Source of the DNA: an uncultured Algibacter sp.
GTDB taxonomy: Bacteria; Bacteroidota; Bacteroidia; Flavobacteriales; Flavobacteriaceae
Length of the DNA: 64,000 nucleotides
Direction of reading: 5' to 3'
Assembly (NCBI RefSeq): GCF_947495675.1
Contig: NZ_CANLZX010000013.1
Location: 60,886-124,885 of the forward strand
In this document: piece by piece, positions 36,083-45,661 of the stretch
Layout of the letters: each line of letters opens with the position of its first letter
Position numbering within the stretch: the first letter of the stretch is position 1
Position numbers and translations under genes: made by a program
The notes under the pieces: model-generated
Database searches by the model: none
What the model was told of the DNA's origin: nothing
The model's input: the letters and a program-made list of their open reading frames with translations, nothing else

Positions 36083-36916
36083 ATGATGAAGCGAGAAGAT
36101 AAACATAGAATATTAATTTTAGGTGCAAGTGGATTTTTAGGTGGATCTATCTATAAGGAACTCTGCTCCTATTTTAGAACTTTTGGAACTTATAGTACAA
36201 CAAATAAACAATTCGAAAAAAATCATCATTTTTTTCAATATAATATCGAAGAAGATGATATTTATGAAATTCTTGACTTTGTAAAACCAACCATAATTAT
36301 TTCTTCATTAAGAGGCGATTTTTCAAAACAAGTATTAGTGCATCAGCATTTAACTGAATATGTTTTTACTAATAAAGTAAAAATTATATTTATTTCTTCA
36401 GCAAATGTTTTTGATGCTTACATAAAATACCCAAGTTATGAGTATGATAAAACTTATAGCAATAGCGTATACGGGCATTTCAAAATTAAAATTGAAAACA
36501 TGTTATTACGCTTACCTAAAAAACAAGTCGTTATATTAAGACTTCCTATGGTTTTTGGTAGTCAGTCTCCTAGAATTCAAGAGATTATTCAATTCATAAA
36601 AAGCAAGGAACCTATTGAGGTTTTTCCTAACCTTATAATGAATGTAACTACCTACTCTAAAGTAACACAGCAAATACATTACCTTATTAACAGAAACAAG
36701 TATGGTGTTTTTCATTTAGGAAGTAATGATTTAGTTCATCATGAAGATTTTATAAAAGAGATTGTAGAGTCTTTAGAATTAAAAAATGCTCCTATTTACA
36801 AACGTGTTTATACAACAAACGATGATAGATATTTAGCAGTTTTGCCAAAGTTTAAAAAACTTCCTAAGCATCTTCAAATAAGCACTCAAGATATTTTAAC
36901 TAACCTAAAATTATAA
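36083..36916 (+). CDS. NAD-dependent epimerase/RmlD-like sugar-nucleotide reductase
   Basis: This 277-residue extended short-chain dehydrogenase has the nucleotide loop 'ILILGASGFLGGSIY' and an active-site 'YGHFKIK' (Tyr-x-x-x-Lys) preceded by Ser residues in 'FISSANVFDA'. It resembles dTDP-4-dehydrorhamnose reductases but is short. The start may be either of two adjacent ATGs (36083 or 36086). The substrate is unknown. Confidence 0.85.
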   Translation: MMKREDKHRILILGASGFLGGSIYKELCSYFRTFGTYSTTNKQFEKNHHFFQYNIEEDDIYEILDFVKPTIIISSLRGDFSKQVLVHQHLTEYVFTNKVKIIFISSANVFDAYIKYPSYEYDKTYSNSVYGHFKIKIENMLLRLPKKQVVILRLPMVFGSQSPRIQEIIQFIKSKEPIEVFPNLIMNVTTYSKVTQQIHYLINRNKYGVFHLGSNDLVHHEDFIKEIVESLELKNAPIYKRVYTTNDDRYLAVLPKFKKLPKHLQISTQDILTNLKL

Positions 36917-36963
36917 TTAATTTTATTAATTTAAATGATTAGATTTATAAAAAAAATAGCATT

Positions 36964-37254
36964 ATGAATAAACTTACCGATGAAGACATCGAAAAAAAAT
37001 TGCTTCGTTTCCCTGATTGGGAATATTTTGATAATGCCATACATGGCGAATTTGAGTTTGAAAATTTTAAGGATTGTTTTAGTGCCATGAGCAGGATAGC
37101 TTTTGAGTGTGAAGCATTAAATCATCACCCAGACTGGAAAAACGTTTATAATGTTTTAACTATATCATTATCAACTCATGATGCTGGTGGGGTTACAAAC
37201 AAAGATTTTAAATTAGCGCAAGCCATTGAAAATATTGTAGAACCAGAAGAATAG
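36964..37254 (+). CDS. Pterin-4a-carbinolamine dehydratase
   Basis: This 96-residue protein has the family motif 'EALNHHPDWKNVYNVL' with the catalytic His pair, and 'LSTHDAGGVTNKDFKLA'. It regenerates tetrahydrobiopterin after aromatic amino-acid hydroxylation, or acts in molybdopterin-related metabolism. It is single, followed by the yebC promoter. Confidence 0.94.
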   Translation: MNKLTDEDIEKKLLRFPDWEYFDNAIHGEFEFENFKDCFSAMSRIAFECEALNHHPDWKNVYNVLTISLSTHDAGGVTNKDFKLAQAIENIVEPEE

Positions 37255-37255
37255 T

Positions 37256-37285
37256 TTGTTTTTGGTCTGTAGATTTTTAAATTTG
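37256..37285 (+). promoter_or_regulatory. Complete flavobacterial promoter of yebC
   Basis: TTG (37256-37258), 19 bp, TAAATTTG (37278-37285), the consensus -33/-7 pair at standard spacing. It gives a leader of about 60 nt before the ATG at 37354. Confidence 0.75.
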
Positions 37286-37318
37286 TACAAGCAATTAATA
37301 ATTAGTTTAATTTAATAA

Positions 37319-37340
37319 GATTACTACTCTTGTAGTAATC
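37319..37340 (+). promoter_or_regulatory. Hairpin in the yebC 5' leader
   Basis: GATTACTAC and GTAGTAATC form a perfect 9-bp stem with a TCTT loop, ending 13 bp before the start codon. It could limit ribosome access or end transcripts from upstream. Confidence 0.5.
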
Positions 37341-37353
37341 ACAATATATAAAT

Positions 37354-38073
37354 ATGGGAAGAGCTTTTGAATTTCGAAAAGCAAGAAAAATGAAACGTTG
37401 GTCTGCAATGAGTAAAGCCTTTACGCGTATAGGTAAAGATATTGTAATGGCCGTTAAAGAAGGTGGCCCAGATCCAGATAGTAATTCACGATTAAGAGCA
37501 GTAATACAGAATGCGAAATCTGTTAACATGCCTAAAGATAACGTAGAACGTGCTATAAAAAGAGCAAGTGATAAAAGTCAAGGGGATTATAAAGAAGTTA
37601 TTTTTGAAGGTTATGCCCCTCATGGAATTGCCATTTTAGTTGAAACAGCAACTGATAATAATACAAGAACCGTTGCTAACGTACGTAGTTATTTTAACAA
37701 ATGTGATGGTAGTTTAGGTACTTCTGGGTCGGTAGTTTTTATGTTCGATCACACTTGTAATTTTAGAATAAATGCTGAAGGTTTAGATCCTGAAGAACTA
37801 GAATTGGAATTTATTGATTTTGGCGCAGAAGAAGTTTTTGCAGATGATGATGGTATATTAATTTATGCTCCATTTGAAAGTTTTGGAGCTATACAAGCAG
37901 AATTAGAAACTAGAAAAATCGAAATTTTATCTTCTGGATTTGAACGTATACCTCAAGTAACAAAACAACTAACGGCTGAAGAGGCTCAAGATGTAGAAAA
38001 ACTTTTAGAAAAGCTTGAAGAAGATGATGATGTGCAAAATGTATATCATACCATGGAAGAAAGTGCAGAATAG
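37354..38073 (+). CDS. yebC: YebC/PmpR-family regulator (translation factor TACO1-like)
   Basis: This 239-residue protein contains 'GRAFEFRKARKMKRWSAMSK', 'VKEGGPDPDSNSRLRAVIQ' and 'NMPKDNVERAIKRAS', the YebC signature. Family members bind DNA, or assist ribosomes on poly-proline stretches. The Flavobacterium type normally begins MGRAFEFRK as here, which fixes the start. Confidence 0.95.
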   Translation: MGRAFEFRKARKMKRWSAMSKAFTRIGKDIVMAVKEGGPDPDSNSRLRAVIQNAKSVNMPKDNVERAIKRASDKSQGDYKEVIFEGYAPHGIAILVETATDNNTRTVANVRSYFNKCDGSLGTSGSVVFMFDHTCNFRINAEGLDPEELELEFIDFGAEEVFADDDGILIYAPFESFGAIQAELETRKIEILSSGFERIPQVTKQLTAEEAQDVEKLLEKLEEDDDVQNVYHTMEESAE

Positions 38074-38083
38074 AAAAAATAGT

Positions 38084-38118
38084 AAAAAAAATGAGCGTTA
38101 TTAAACGCTCTTTTTTTT
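38084..38118 (+). terminator. Terminator after yebC
   Basis: GAGCGTT and AACGCTC form a 7-bp stem (ATTA loop) flanked by eight A and eight T, a strong intrinsic terminator usable in both directions. Confidence 0.92.
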
Positions 38119-38120
38119 AC

Positions 38121-38163
38121 TTATTACTTAATACTAAGTAATAAAAAGGCTTACAAGCCTTTT
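38121..38163 (-). terminator. Tandem hairpins terminating the NYN gene on the minus strand
   Basis: AAAAGGCT/AGCCTTTT (38144-38163) is followed on the minus strand by T residues, then a second perfect 10-bp AT stem TTATTACTTA/TAAGTAATAA (38121-38144). Confidence 0.8.
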
Positions 38164-38194
38164 ATGCTAGTTACCTAAAATCTATGTTTATAGA

Positions 38195-38941
38195 TTATTC
38201 TTTATTTTTTACATAAATTAATTTAAATCGACCTTTGTTAGCTTGATCGCGTTGCTCCATTTCAAACTGTGGCAAAGATTTAAATAATGGTGTAAGTTTT
38301 TGAAAACCAAAATTTCTAGAATCAAAATTAGGTTGTTTTTTAAGAATTAACGATCCAACATCGCCTAGAAAAGCCCAGCCATCATCATCGGCTGCATCAT
38401 CTACAGAGTTTTTAAGTAGCTTAATAACCTTAGGTGTAATGTTGTATAAATTTGCTTTTTTAGGTTTTCCTGATTTTTTGTCTTTTGCATCATCGTCATC
38501 ATCATCACTAGCAAGAATTTCTAAATAGATAAATTTATCGCAGGCCACTATAAACGGATTAGGTGTTTTCTTCTCTCCCATTCCATAAACTACCATTGCA
38601 GCTTCTCGCAAACGTGTGGCTAATTTTGTAAAATCACTATCAGACGAAACTAAACAAAAACCATTTACTTTTTCAGAATATAAAATATCCATCGCATCAA
38701 TAATCATTGCAGAATCTGTTGCATTTTTACCTGTTGTATAGCCATATTGTTGTATGGGTGTAATAGCATTTTCTAATAGAACATTTTTCCACTTAGATAA
38801 GTGTGGCTTTGTCCAATCTCCATAAATACGTTTTATTGTAGGGGTTCCATATTTAGTAATTTCTTCCATCATCTCTGTGATGTACCTTGATGGAATATTA
38901 TCTCCATCTATTAATACGGCAATTTTTGTGTCTTTTATCAT
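38195..38941 (-). CDS. NYN (PIN-like) ribonuclease-fold protein with C-terminal LOTUS/OST-HTH domain
   Basis: This 248-residue protein is LabA/DUF88-like. Acidic residues of the NYN nuclease site are visible in 'AVLIDGDNIP', 'NATDSAMIIDAMDIL' and 'VSSDSDFTKLA'. An Asp-rich linker (ASDDDDDDAKDKK) joins a C-terminal helical domain (NVTP-like 'DGWAFLGDVGSLILKK') of the OST-HTH/LOTUS type. It probably processes or silences RNA. Confidence 0.9.
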   Translation of the reverse strand: MIKDTKIAVLIDGDNIPSRYITEMMEEITKYGTPTIKRIYGDWTKPHLSKWKNVLLENAITPIQQYGYTTGKNATDSAMIIDAMDILYSEKVNGFCLVSSDSDFTKLATRLREAAMVVYGMGEKKTPNPFIVACDKFIYLEILASDDDDDDAKDKKSGKPKKANLYNITPKVIKLLKNSVDDAADDDGWAFLGDVGSLILKKQPNFDSRNFGFQKLTPLFKSLPQFEMEQRDQANKGRFKLIYVKNKE

Positions 38942-39077
38942 AATTGCTAAAGGTAAAGAATTAAATCGACCTTAAATATTTTAACTATTATTAAGATACT
39001 TAATTTGCTAATTCTTTATATTTTTAAGCGACTAATTTAAATAACAAGGATTGATAAATCCTAAATAATTGTGTTTT

Positions 39078-41666
39078 ATGATCATACAAAAAAATGTACT
39101 AAAGTATCTATGTTTAATATTTGCTATGGGTTTCTTTTTAACACCTCAAAATATTGAAGCTCAAAACAAAAAAAAGAAAAAGAAAAAAAATGACGATAAA
39201 GAAATTGTTGCAAAACCTCCCAAAAAAGAAAAGTCTTTAAATGATTTAACAAAATCAAGTAAAAAAATTGAAGGGTTATTTACTGTTTACCAAGACACCA
39301 TTACAGGTACCATACAAATGGTAATATCCGAAGATCAACTTAACAAAGAATATATTTATTTTTCGCAAATATCTGATGGTGTTATGGATGCCGGAAGAAT
39401 AAACAGAGGATCTTATAGAGGTTCAAAAGTTTTTAAAGTTGAAAAGTTTTTTGATAAAATTGAATTTATTACTCAAAATACTTCTTTTTATTTCGACCCA
39501 AATAATCCCATTTCTAAATCAAAAGATGCCAATATAAGTAATGGTAATATGGCGAGCTTAAAAATTGAAGCTCATGATAAAGACAATGGGCTTTATTTAA
39601 TAAAAGCAGATAATTTGTTTTTAAAAGAAACATTTACTCAAATAAAACCTGCAAATAGGCCTGGAACATCTCCTACAGCTTTTAAACTTGGCAGTTTAAA
39701 TAAAGACAAAACTAAAATAATTAACATTAAAAGCTACCCTGAAAATTTAAATTTAGAAACAGAATATGTATACTCGTCCCCATCTGTTTTAAATGGCGGT
39801 TCAGAGGCTGTTTCTGATGGTAGAAATGTTAGTATTAAGGTGTTTCATAGTTTAATTGCTATGCCAGACAATGATTATGAACCACGATTTGATGACCCAA
39901 GAGTTGGTTATTTTACAAATCAAGTTACAGATCAAACCTCTACAAGTTCAACACCTTATCGAGATTTAGTTAATAGATGGCATTTAAAAAAGAAAAATCC
40001 AGAAAAAGCTATATCTGAACCCGTAAAGCCAATTACATGGTGGATTGAAAACTCTACTCCTATTGAATGGCGAGAAACCATAAAAGACGCCGTTTTACAA
40101 TGGAATGTCGCTTTTGAGAAAGCGGGTTTTAAAAATGCTTTACAGGTAAAAATTCAACCAGACGATGCCGATTGGGATGCAGGCGATATTCGATATAATG
40201 TATTACGATGGACATCATCACCAAAACCACCCTTTGGAGGTTACGGTCCAAGTATGAAAAACCCAAAAACTGGAGAAATTTTTGGTGCCGATATTATGCT
40301 TGAATATGTGCATTTTACTAATAGAGTTTTTTATGATAAAGTTTTTGAATTAGCATCCTTAGATAAACCTTTTGAAGCATCAAAACATGAAGAAAACATG
40401 TACTGCTCACTAGGTCATAAAATGCATGATGAAATGTTATTAGCTCATGCTGTAGCCTCTGCTACTGGTGCATCAGATTTAGAAATGGAGCGTGTTAAAA
40501 AAGAATCTATGATGGCTTTAATAATGCATGAAGTTGGGCATACTTTGGGTCTTAATCATAATATGAAAGCAAGTCAATTATTCTCTCCAGAACAATTAGC
40601 AAATCCTGAGTTTATTAAAGGTAAGTGTTTAACAGCATCTGTAATGGATTATGCAGCATTAAACATTACAAGAGATAGAAGTAAACAAGGGCAATATAGT
40701 GATGTTGCTGTTGGGCCATACGATGTTTGGGCTATTCAATTTGGTTACACCCCTTTTAATTCTGAACAAGAACGTGAAGCTTTGTTAAATGAATCAACAA
40801 AACCTGAACATATCTTTGGAAATGATGCGGATGATATGCGCTCACCTGGAAAAGCAATAGACCCAAGGGTTAATGTTTCAGACCAATCTAATAATCAAAT
40901 TGCATGGGCTATTGATAGGATAGAATTGTCTAATGATTTAATGAAAAATGCAAAAACTAAGTTTACTAAAACTGGTGAATCTTATCAAGAATTAAGACGT
41001 ATTTATTATTTGTTAAGTGGACAAAAGGCATCTGCTGCAAACACCATTTCAAGATTTATTGGAGGGGTTTATGTAGACCGAACAATGGCTGGACAAGAAG
41101 GCGAAACACAGCCTTATACTCCAGTTAGTTATGTAGATCAAAAAAGAGCTATGAATGCTTTAAAAACTTATGTTTTTTCACCAAATGCCTTTAATGCACC
41201 AAATGATTTATATAATTATTTAGCAATGCAACGAAGAGGTTTTAACTTTTTTCAAGGCCCAGAAGATCCAAAAATTCATGATCAAGTATTAACGTATCAA
41301 AAAAATGTTTTAAATCATATTTTACACCCTAATACTTTACAACGTATTACGGATTCTGAATTATATGGAAATGAGTATAAACTATCTATGTTTATGACAG
41401 ATTTGAATAATGCTATTTTTAAATCTGATATTTATAATTCTATTAATTCGTTTAGACAAAATTTACAATTAGAATATACTAATATGTTAATAGCTATGCT
41501 AACAGGAAAACAGAGTAGCAGATATACTCATAATTCTAAATCTATGGCACTATATAACTTAAAAGCAATTAGAACTATGGCAGCACCTTCTGGAAACATA
41601 TCATCTAGAGCTCATAAACAGCATTTAAGAACACTTATTGATAATGCTATAAAGGAAATTAAATAA
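39078..41666 (+). CDS. Large zinc metalloprotease (DUF5117/DUF4953 metzincin)
   Basis: From the ATG at 39078 it has 862 residues. A TTG three codons earlier is less likely. A signal peptide (to about residue 29, IEAQ) is followed by a Lys-rich stretch (KKKKKKKNDDKE). The zinc site HExxHxxGxxH reads HEVGHTLGLNH at 484-494, with the Met-turn 'SVMDYAAL' downstream. DUF5117 precedes the catalytic domain, and the C-terminal part is DUF4953-like. It is probably periplasmic or exported; substrates are unknown. Confidence 0.93.
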   Translation: MIIQKNVLKYLCLIFAMGFFLTPQNIEAQNKKKKKKKNDDKEIVAKPPKKEKSLNDLTKSSKKIEGLFTVYQDTITGTIQMVISEDQLNKEYIYFSQISDGVMDAGRINRGSYRGSKVFKVEKFFDKIEFITQNTSFYFDPNNPISKSKDANISNGNMASLKIEAHDKDNGLYLIKADNLFLKETFTQIKPANRPGTSPTAFKLGSLNKDKTKIINIKSYPENLNLETEYVYSSPSVLNGGSEAVSDGRNVSIKVFHSLIAMPDNDYEPRFDDPRVGYFTNQVTDQTSTSSTPYRDLVNRWHLKKKNPEKAISEPVKPITWWIENSTPIEWRETIKDAVLQWNVAFEKAGFKNALQVKIQPDDADWDAGDIRYNVLRWTSSPKPPFGGYGPSMKNPKTGEIFGADIMLEYVHFTNRVFYDKVFELASLDKPFEASKHEENMYCSLGHKMHDEMLLAHAVASATGASDLEMERVKKESMMALIMHEVGHTLGLNHNMKASQLFSPEQLANPEFIKGKCLTASVMDYAALNITRDRSKQGQYSDVAVGPYDVWAIQFGYTPFNSEQEREALLNESTKPEHIFGNDADDMRSPGKAIDPRVNVSDQSNNQIAWAIDRIELSNDLMKNAKTKFTKTGESYQELRRIYYLLSGQKASAANTISRFIGGVYVDRTMAGQEGETQPYTPVSYVDQKRAMNALKTYVFSPNAFNAPNDLYNYLAMQRRGFNFFQGPEDPKIHDQVLTYQKNVLNHILHPNTLQRITDSELYGNEYKLSMFMTDLNNAIFKSDIYNSINSFRQNLQLEYTNMLIAMLTGKQSSRYTHNSKSMALYNLKAIRTMAAPSGNISSRAHKQHLRTLIDNAIKEIK

Positions 41667-41696
41667 ACATATTTGTTTGTTTTATAATTTAAACAA

Positions 41697-41727
41697 AAAA
41701 GCTACTTCAATTTATGGAGTAGCTTTT
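41697..41727 (+). terminator. Terminator after the metalloprotease gene
   Basis: AAAAGCTACT/AGTAGCTTTT form a 10-bp stem with an 11-nt loop and a T-rich tail. Confidence 0.85.
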
Positions 41728-41841
41728 GTTTTGGGTAGCTCATGTTTCTTTTTAGGAACAATTAATTGTTTACTTTATGTTTCATGTGCTCTATTTTGAA
41801 AATGCAATATCTATGCCATTTTTTCTTTTTAAATATAACAA

Positions 41842-42390
41842 TTAAGAATATTTATTTATTTTTCCTTTTACACCTTTATAGAAGTTATACATATATTTAA
41901 AGTCGGCATCAACATCATCTGTTGGGTAAAATGGTTCAGATATATTATTTTGTTTATTTTCAAAGTCTAGTGTAAACATAATGATTGGAACATTAGCTTT
42001 TTTTGCTATATAGTAAAATCCGGTTCGCCATTTTGTTACTTTTTTTCTAGTACCTTCGGGAGCCAAAGTCATTCTAAACTCATCATAATCATTAAAAAGT
42101 TTAGCTATAGCTTCTACTTTATTTTCATTTGATTGTCTGTTTATTGGTGCACCTCCTAAGGCCTTAAAAAACCAACCAACAGGAAATACAAACAATTCTT
42201 TTTTACCAATAAAATTGGTCTTTACACCTACAACAGCTCGTAATAAAACGCCAATATAAAAATCATGCCAACTGGTATGAGGAGCTGCTATAATAACAGC
42301 TTTTTTTATGGTGTTTTTTGAAAATGTTGTATTACCAGTAACTCGCCAACCTAAAATTTTAAAATATATAAGTTTAGCAAGCCAACGCAT
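41842..42390 (-). CDS. PlsC-family acyltransferase
   Basis: This 182-residue protein has the H(x4)D motif 'PHTSWHDFYIG' and the second motif 'LAPEGTRKK' of glycerol-3-phosphate/lysophospholipid acyltransferases. It is short, so it may be an acyltransferase of lipid or glycan remodelling and not the housekeeping PlsC. It starts 1 bp after the upstream oxidase-like gene and closes the Kdo-associated unit. Confidence 0.9.
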   Translation of the reverse strand: MRWLAKLIYFKILGWRVTGNTTFSKNTIKKAVIIAAPHTSWHDFYIGVLLRAVVGVKTNFIGKKELFVFPVGWFFKALGGAPINRQSNENKVEAIAKLFNDYDEFRMTLAPEGTRKKVTKWRTGFYYIAKKANVPIIMFTLDFENKQNNISEPFYPTDDVDADFKYMYNFYKGVKGKINKYS

Positions 42391-42391
42391 A

Positions 42392-43474
42392 TTACATTTT
42401 TTGGTATAAAGACTTTAATTTTTCTTTAGTGATAGTTTTTTTCCAGTTTTTACCAAGGGCATTTTCCCAAAGTGGCTCTAAACCTAAAGCAACATCAATC
42501 ATAATATTAAATTCTGTATCAGTAAGATTTGCACAGATACCTTGAGGTAAGTTTATATTATGTTTAGCTTTCATCTGTTTAAAAAGTTTAACACCTTCAG
42601 GATAAAACTCTTCTAAATGATCAAAAACTATACAGTTACCTATGCCATGTTTAGTGCCTAATAAGTATGATAAACCATAACTCATAGCGTGTGCAACACC
42701 AACTTGAGAATAAACAATACTCATCCCTCCATGCCAAGATGCCATCATTAATTTTTCTTGAGCTTCAATGTCTTTTAGATTGTTTTCTAGAAAAATCTCT
42801 TTACATAGATCTAAAGCCATATCGCCATAGGTTTCACTAAATGTATTAAGGTAAGTTCCTGTTAAAGATTCTATACAATGTATGTAACAATCCATACCAG
42901 TATAAAACCATTGTTCTTTAGGTACATCTTTTGTAAGTTCCGAATCTAAAATTACTTGATCAAAAGGAGTGAAATCAGAATTTATTCCTAATTTTTTTTC
43001 AGGACCTGTTAATACCGTAGTTCTAGATACTTCTGCACCAGTTCCCGATATTGTAGGGATACCAACATGATAAATAGCTGGGTTTTTCACTAAATCCCAA
43101 CCTTGATAATCTGCGGCTTCACCATCATTAGTTATTAAAATAGAAACAGCTTTGGCTAAATCTAACAGAGTTCCACCTCCTATTCCTATAATTCCTGAAG
43201 GGCGCTCTTTAGATTTTAGTATAATATCTTCAACAAGTGAATCTACTTGAGATGTTTTTGGTTCTTCTTTTGCAGAAACAAAAATAATTCTATCATCGTA
43301 TGATAAAGATATCCTTGATGTTATCCAGGGATTACCTTTAAAAACATCATCAATTAAAAAGATAAAAGGCGCATTAATGCTTAGGCGTTTTAAAGCCAAA
43401 ACCTCATTTAATTGATTAAAACTACCTCTGCCAAAAATAACTCTTGGCACCATTGGAAAGTTCTTATAACTCAT
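42392..43474 (-). CDS. Iron-containing alcohol dehydrogenase, probable Kdo 8-oxidase (KdnB-like)
   Basis: This 360-residue group III Fe-ADH has 'GIGGGTLLDLAKAVSIL' and metal-binding histidines in 'GVAHAMSYGLSYLLGTKHGI'. The N-terminal 'VPRVIFGRGSFNQL' recalls KdnB, which in Shewanella oxidises Kdo before KdnA aminates it to 8-amino-Kdo. Support comes from kdsB in the same gene run. No KdnA-type transaminase is in the window, so the assignment is a strong guess and not proof. Confidence 0.75.
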   Translation of the reverse strand: MSYKNFPMVPRVIFGRGSFNQLNEVLALKRLSINAPFIFLIDDVFKGNPWITSRISLSYDDRIIFVSAKEEPKTSQVDSLVEDIILKSKERPSGIIGIGGGTLLDLAKAVSILITNDGEAADYQGWDLVKNPAIYHVGIPTISGTGAEVSRTTVLTGPEKKLGINSDFTPFDQVILDSELTKDVPKEQWFYTGMDCYIHCIESLTGTYLNTFSETYGDMALDLCKEIFLENNLKDIEAQEKLMMASWHGGMSIVYSQVGVAHAMSYGLSYLLGTKHGIGNCIVFDHLEEFYPEGVKLFKQMKAKHNINLPQGICANLTDTEFNIMIDVALGLEPLWENALGKNWKKTITKEKLKSLYQKM

Positions 43475-43522
43475 TTAACATGTTTTCTTTTACAATTGGT
43501 AAAAATACCATTTATTTAAATT

Positions 43523-44140
43523 TTATTCGTTTAAATTGTGTTGAAAATTTTCTATAAACAACCCAACATGGTATCCATCGACTAATCCATGATTAACATT
43601 TATGGACACATTCATTACTAAATCATTATTGACCTGTGTTGCTTTACTAAAAGCAATTTTAGGAACCGACTCTAAATTTCCAGAAACAGGTTCTTTATGA
43701 CCTGTGAAATTTAACCATGGCATTGCAGAACAATGAATGCAATTTAAGTCATTTTTAGGTGGAAATAAATTAGTAGAGTTTTTAATACGTTTTTTTTCCG
43801 CTTCTATATTTTGAATAAAAACTTCAATATTTTCATTAAAATCTATGAATGAAAAACCGAAAGTTTTGTTATCTCTCATTATGGTTGAAGATGCGTGAAT
43901 TATATCAAATTCAACTACAGCATCATCAACAATTCTATATTTTAAATTTTCAACACTATTAATTGCTTTCATACATGCATGTAAGTATTTAGCAAAAAAA
44001 CTTATATTATTTTCTTGTGAATATTTATATGCTCTGGTAACATTTAAAGGGGTAGTAACTGCAAAATAAGGATCTTTAAACGTTTTAAAATGCTCATAAA
44101 GCGGTGTTCTATTCCAAGTATTTAAATCTATATGTTTCAA
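43523..44140 (-). CDS. Chloramphenicol-acetyltransferase-like acyltransferase
   Basis: This 205-residue protein has the CAT fold markers: N-terminal 'RTPLYEHFKTFKDPYFAVTT' and active-site 'VNHGLVDGYHVG' with catalytic His184 and Asp188. The usual HHxxxDG has its first His as Asn. It lies inside a Kdo-related run, so a role in acetylating a sugar or metabolite is as likely as drug resistance. Confidence 0.85.
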   Translation of the reverse strand: MKHIDLNTWNRTPLYEHFKTFKDPYFAVTTPLNVTRAYKYSQENNISFFAKYLHACMKAINSVENLKYRIVDDAVVEFDIIHASSTIMRDNKTFGFSFIDFNENIEVFIQNIEAEKKRIKNSTNLFPPKNDLNCIHCSAMPWLNFTGHKEPVSGNLESVPKIAFSKATQVNNDLVMNVSINVNHGLVDGYHVGLFIENFQHNLNE

Positions 44141-44141
44141 A

Positions 44142-44846
44142 TTATTCTAGAATTTTTAATAAATCAATTAAACTATTTATAGTTTTATATGCTTTGCCAT
44201 TTTTTTCATCTTCACTAACTTCTTCATGCGCCCAAGTAGTGTGAAAAGGTACATGTATAGCATGTGCTTTTATATTTACTAATGGTAAAACATCAGATTT
44301 TAGAGAATTTCCTATCATTAAAAACTGTGAAGGGTTAATATCTAAATGATTTAACAGATTTGAATAATTTGCTTCTTTTTTATCACTTAAAACTTCAATA
44401 TGATGAAAATAATTAGTTAACCCCGATTTTTCTAATTTTCGTTCTTGATCTAATAAATCTCCTTTGGTAGCTAATATTAATTTGTATTTTTTTGATAATG
44501 ATTTTAAAACATTTTCAACACTATCTAATAATTCAACAGGCTTTTCTAACATATTTTTACCTATGTTCAATATAGCATCAATGGTTTTTGTTGAAATATT
44601 ATAATTTGATAATTGCAAAGCAGATTCTACCATAGATAGAGTAAACGCTTTTACACCATATCCATAAAGAGGAAGATTATCAATTTCTATTTTAAAAAGC
44701 TCTTGGTCAATCTTATTTGGTGTTTCGTATTTTGATAATAACCTGCAAAATTCTGCTTCAGCTTCTCTAAAGTACGTTTCATTAACCCATAATGTATCAT
44801 CTGCATCAAAGCCAATTACTTTTATGTCCTGATAGTTTATTTCCAT
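44142..44846 (-). CDS. HAD-superfamily hydrolase
   Basis: This 234-residue protein has HAD motif I '[13 protein letters not shown]', motif II in 'KLILATKGD' and the motif IV region '[14 protein letters not shown]'. It is probably a small-molecule phosphatase. It overlaps kdsB by 10 bp and is followed after 1 bp by the CAT-like gene. It does not look like a standard KdsC, which is shorter and tetrameric. Confidence 0.9.
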   Translation of the reverse strand: MEINYQDIKVIGFDADDTLWVNETYFREAEAEFCRLLSKYETPNKIDQELFKIEIDNLPLYGYGVKAFTLSMVESALQLSNYNISTKTIDAILNIGKNMLEKPVELLDSVENVLKSLSKKYKLILATKGDLLDQERKLEKSGLTNYFHHIEVLSDKKEANYSNLLNHLDINPSQFLMIGNSLKSDVLPLVNIKAHAIHVPFHTTWAHEEVSEDEKNGKAYKTINSLIDLLKILE

Positions 44847-45565
44847 AATTTTATTGCACGTTCTAAATCTTCAGGAGTATCAATTTCTACGCCTTGAACA
44901 TCAGTTTCAACCATTTTTATACGTTTGCCATACTCTAAATATCTTAATTGTTCTAGCTTTTCTGATGCTTCTAAAACTTGCATTGGTAACTTGTAAAAAT
45001 CTAGAATGGCTTGTTTTCTAAATGCATAAACACCTTTGTGTTTGTAATATTTTACATTCACATTTTTGTCTCTTGGATAAGGTATTACACTACGAGAAAA
45101 ATATAGAGCAAAATCAAATTGATCTATAATAACTTTTACTGTATTGGGGTTTTTAATTTCTTCTTCATTAGTAATATGAACCATTAAAGATGCCAAATCG
45201 ACTTGATTATCTTTATCATTTTTAAAAACTTCTATAAGTTTTATTAAAGATTCTTTGTCAGTAAAAGGCTCATCTCCTTGTACATTTATAACAATATCAA
45301 TATCTAAAGATTCAACAGCTTCTGCAATTCTATCACTACCACAATCATGCTCTTTTTTACTCATTATAGCTTTACCTCCATTATTTACAATTTCGTTGTA
45401 AATAATATCACTATCTGTAACTACAAAAACATCATCAAAAAGATTTGTTGCAACAGTAGCTTCATAGGTTCTTAAAATGACTGTTTTACCACCAAGATCT
45501 TGCATTAGTTTTCCAGGAAAACGTGATGCAGCATATCTAGCTGGAATCATTGAAATTATTTTCAT
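44837..45565 (-). CDS. kdsB: 3-deoxy-manno-octulosonate cytidylyltransferase
   Basis: This 242-residue enzyme activates Kdo with CTP for lipid A/LPS core. Motifs are '[20 protein letters not shown]', '[10 protein letters not shown]' and '[10 protein letters not shown]'. It is the first gene of the minus-strand run kdsB, HAD, CAT-like, KdnB-like, acyltransferase. Confidence 0.96.
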   Translation of the reverse strand: MKIISMIPARYAASRFPGKLMQDLGGKTVILRTYEATVATNLFDDVFVVTDSDIIYNEIVNNGGKAIMSKKEHDCGSDRIAEAVESLDIDIVINVQGDEPFTDKESLIKLIEVFKNDKDNQVDLASLMVHITNEEEIKNPNTVKVIIDQFDFALYFSRSVIPYPRDKNVNVKYYKHKGVYAFRKQAILDFYKLPMQVLEASEKLEQLRYLEYGKRIKMVETDVQGVEIDTPEDLERAIKLWK

Positions 45566-45661
45566 CTATTTAATTTACAAGTTATTGTGTAGATTTATGG
45601 TCTTTCTAAATTTATTTGGGCGCTATAAATCAAATCAAAAATACTATAAAAATTATAGGTT

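Noticed and set aside
43523..44140. Acquired chloramphenicol resistance gene
   Set aside because: The active site has Asn instead of the first His, the gene is embedded between chromosomal Kdo-operon genes with 1-bp spacing, and no mobile element is nearby. A metabolic acyltransferase is more likely.
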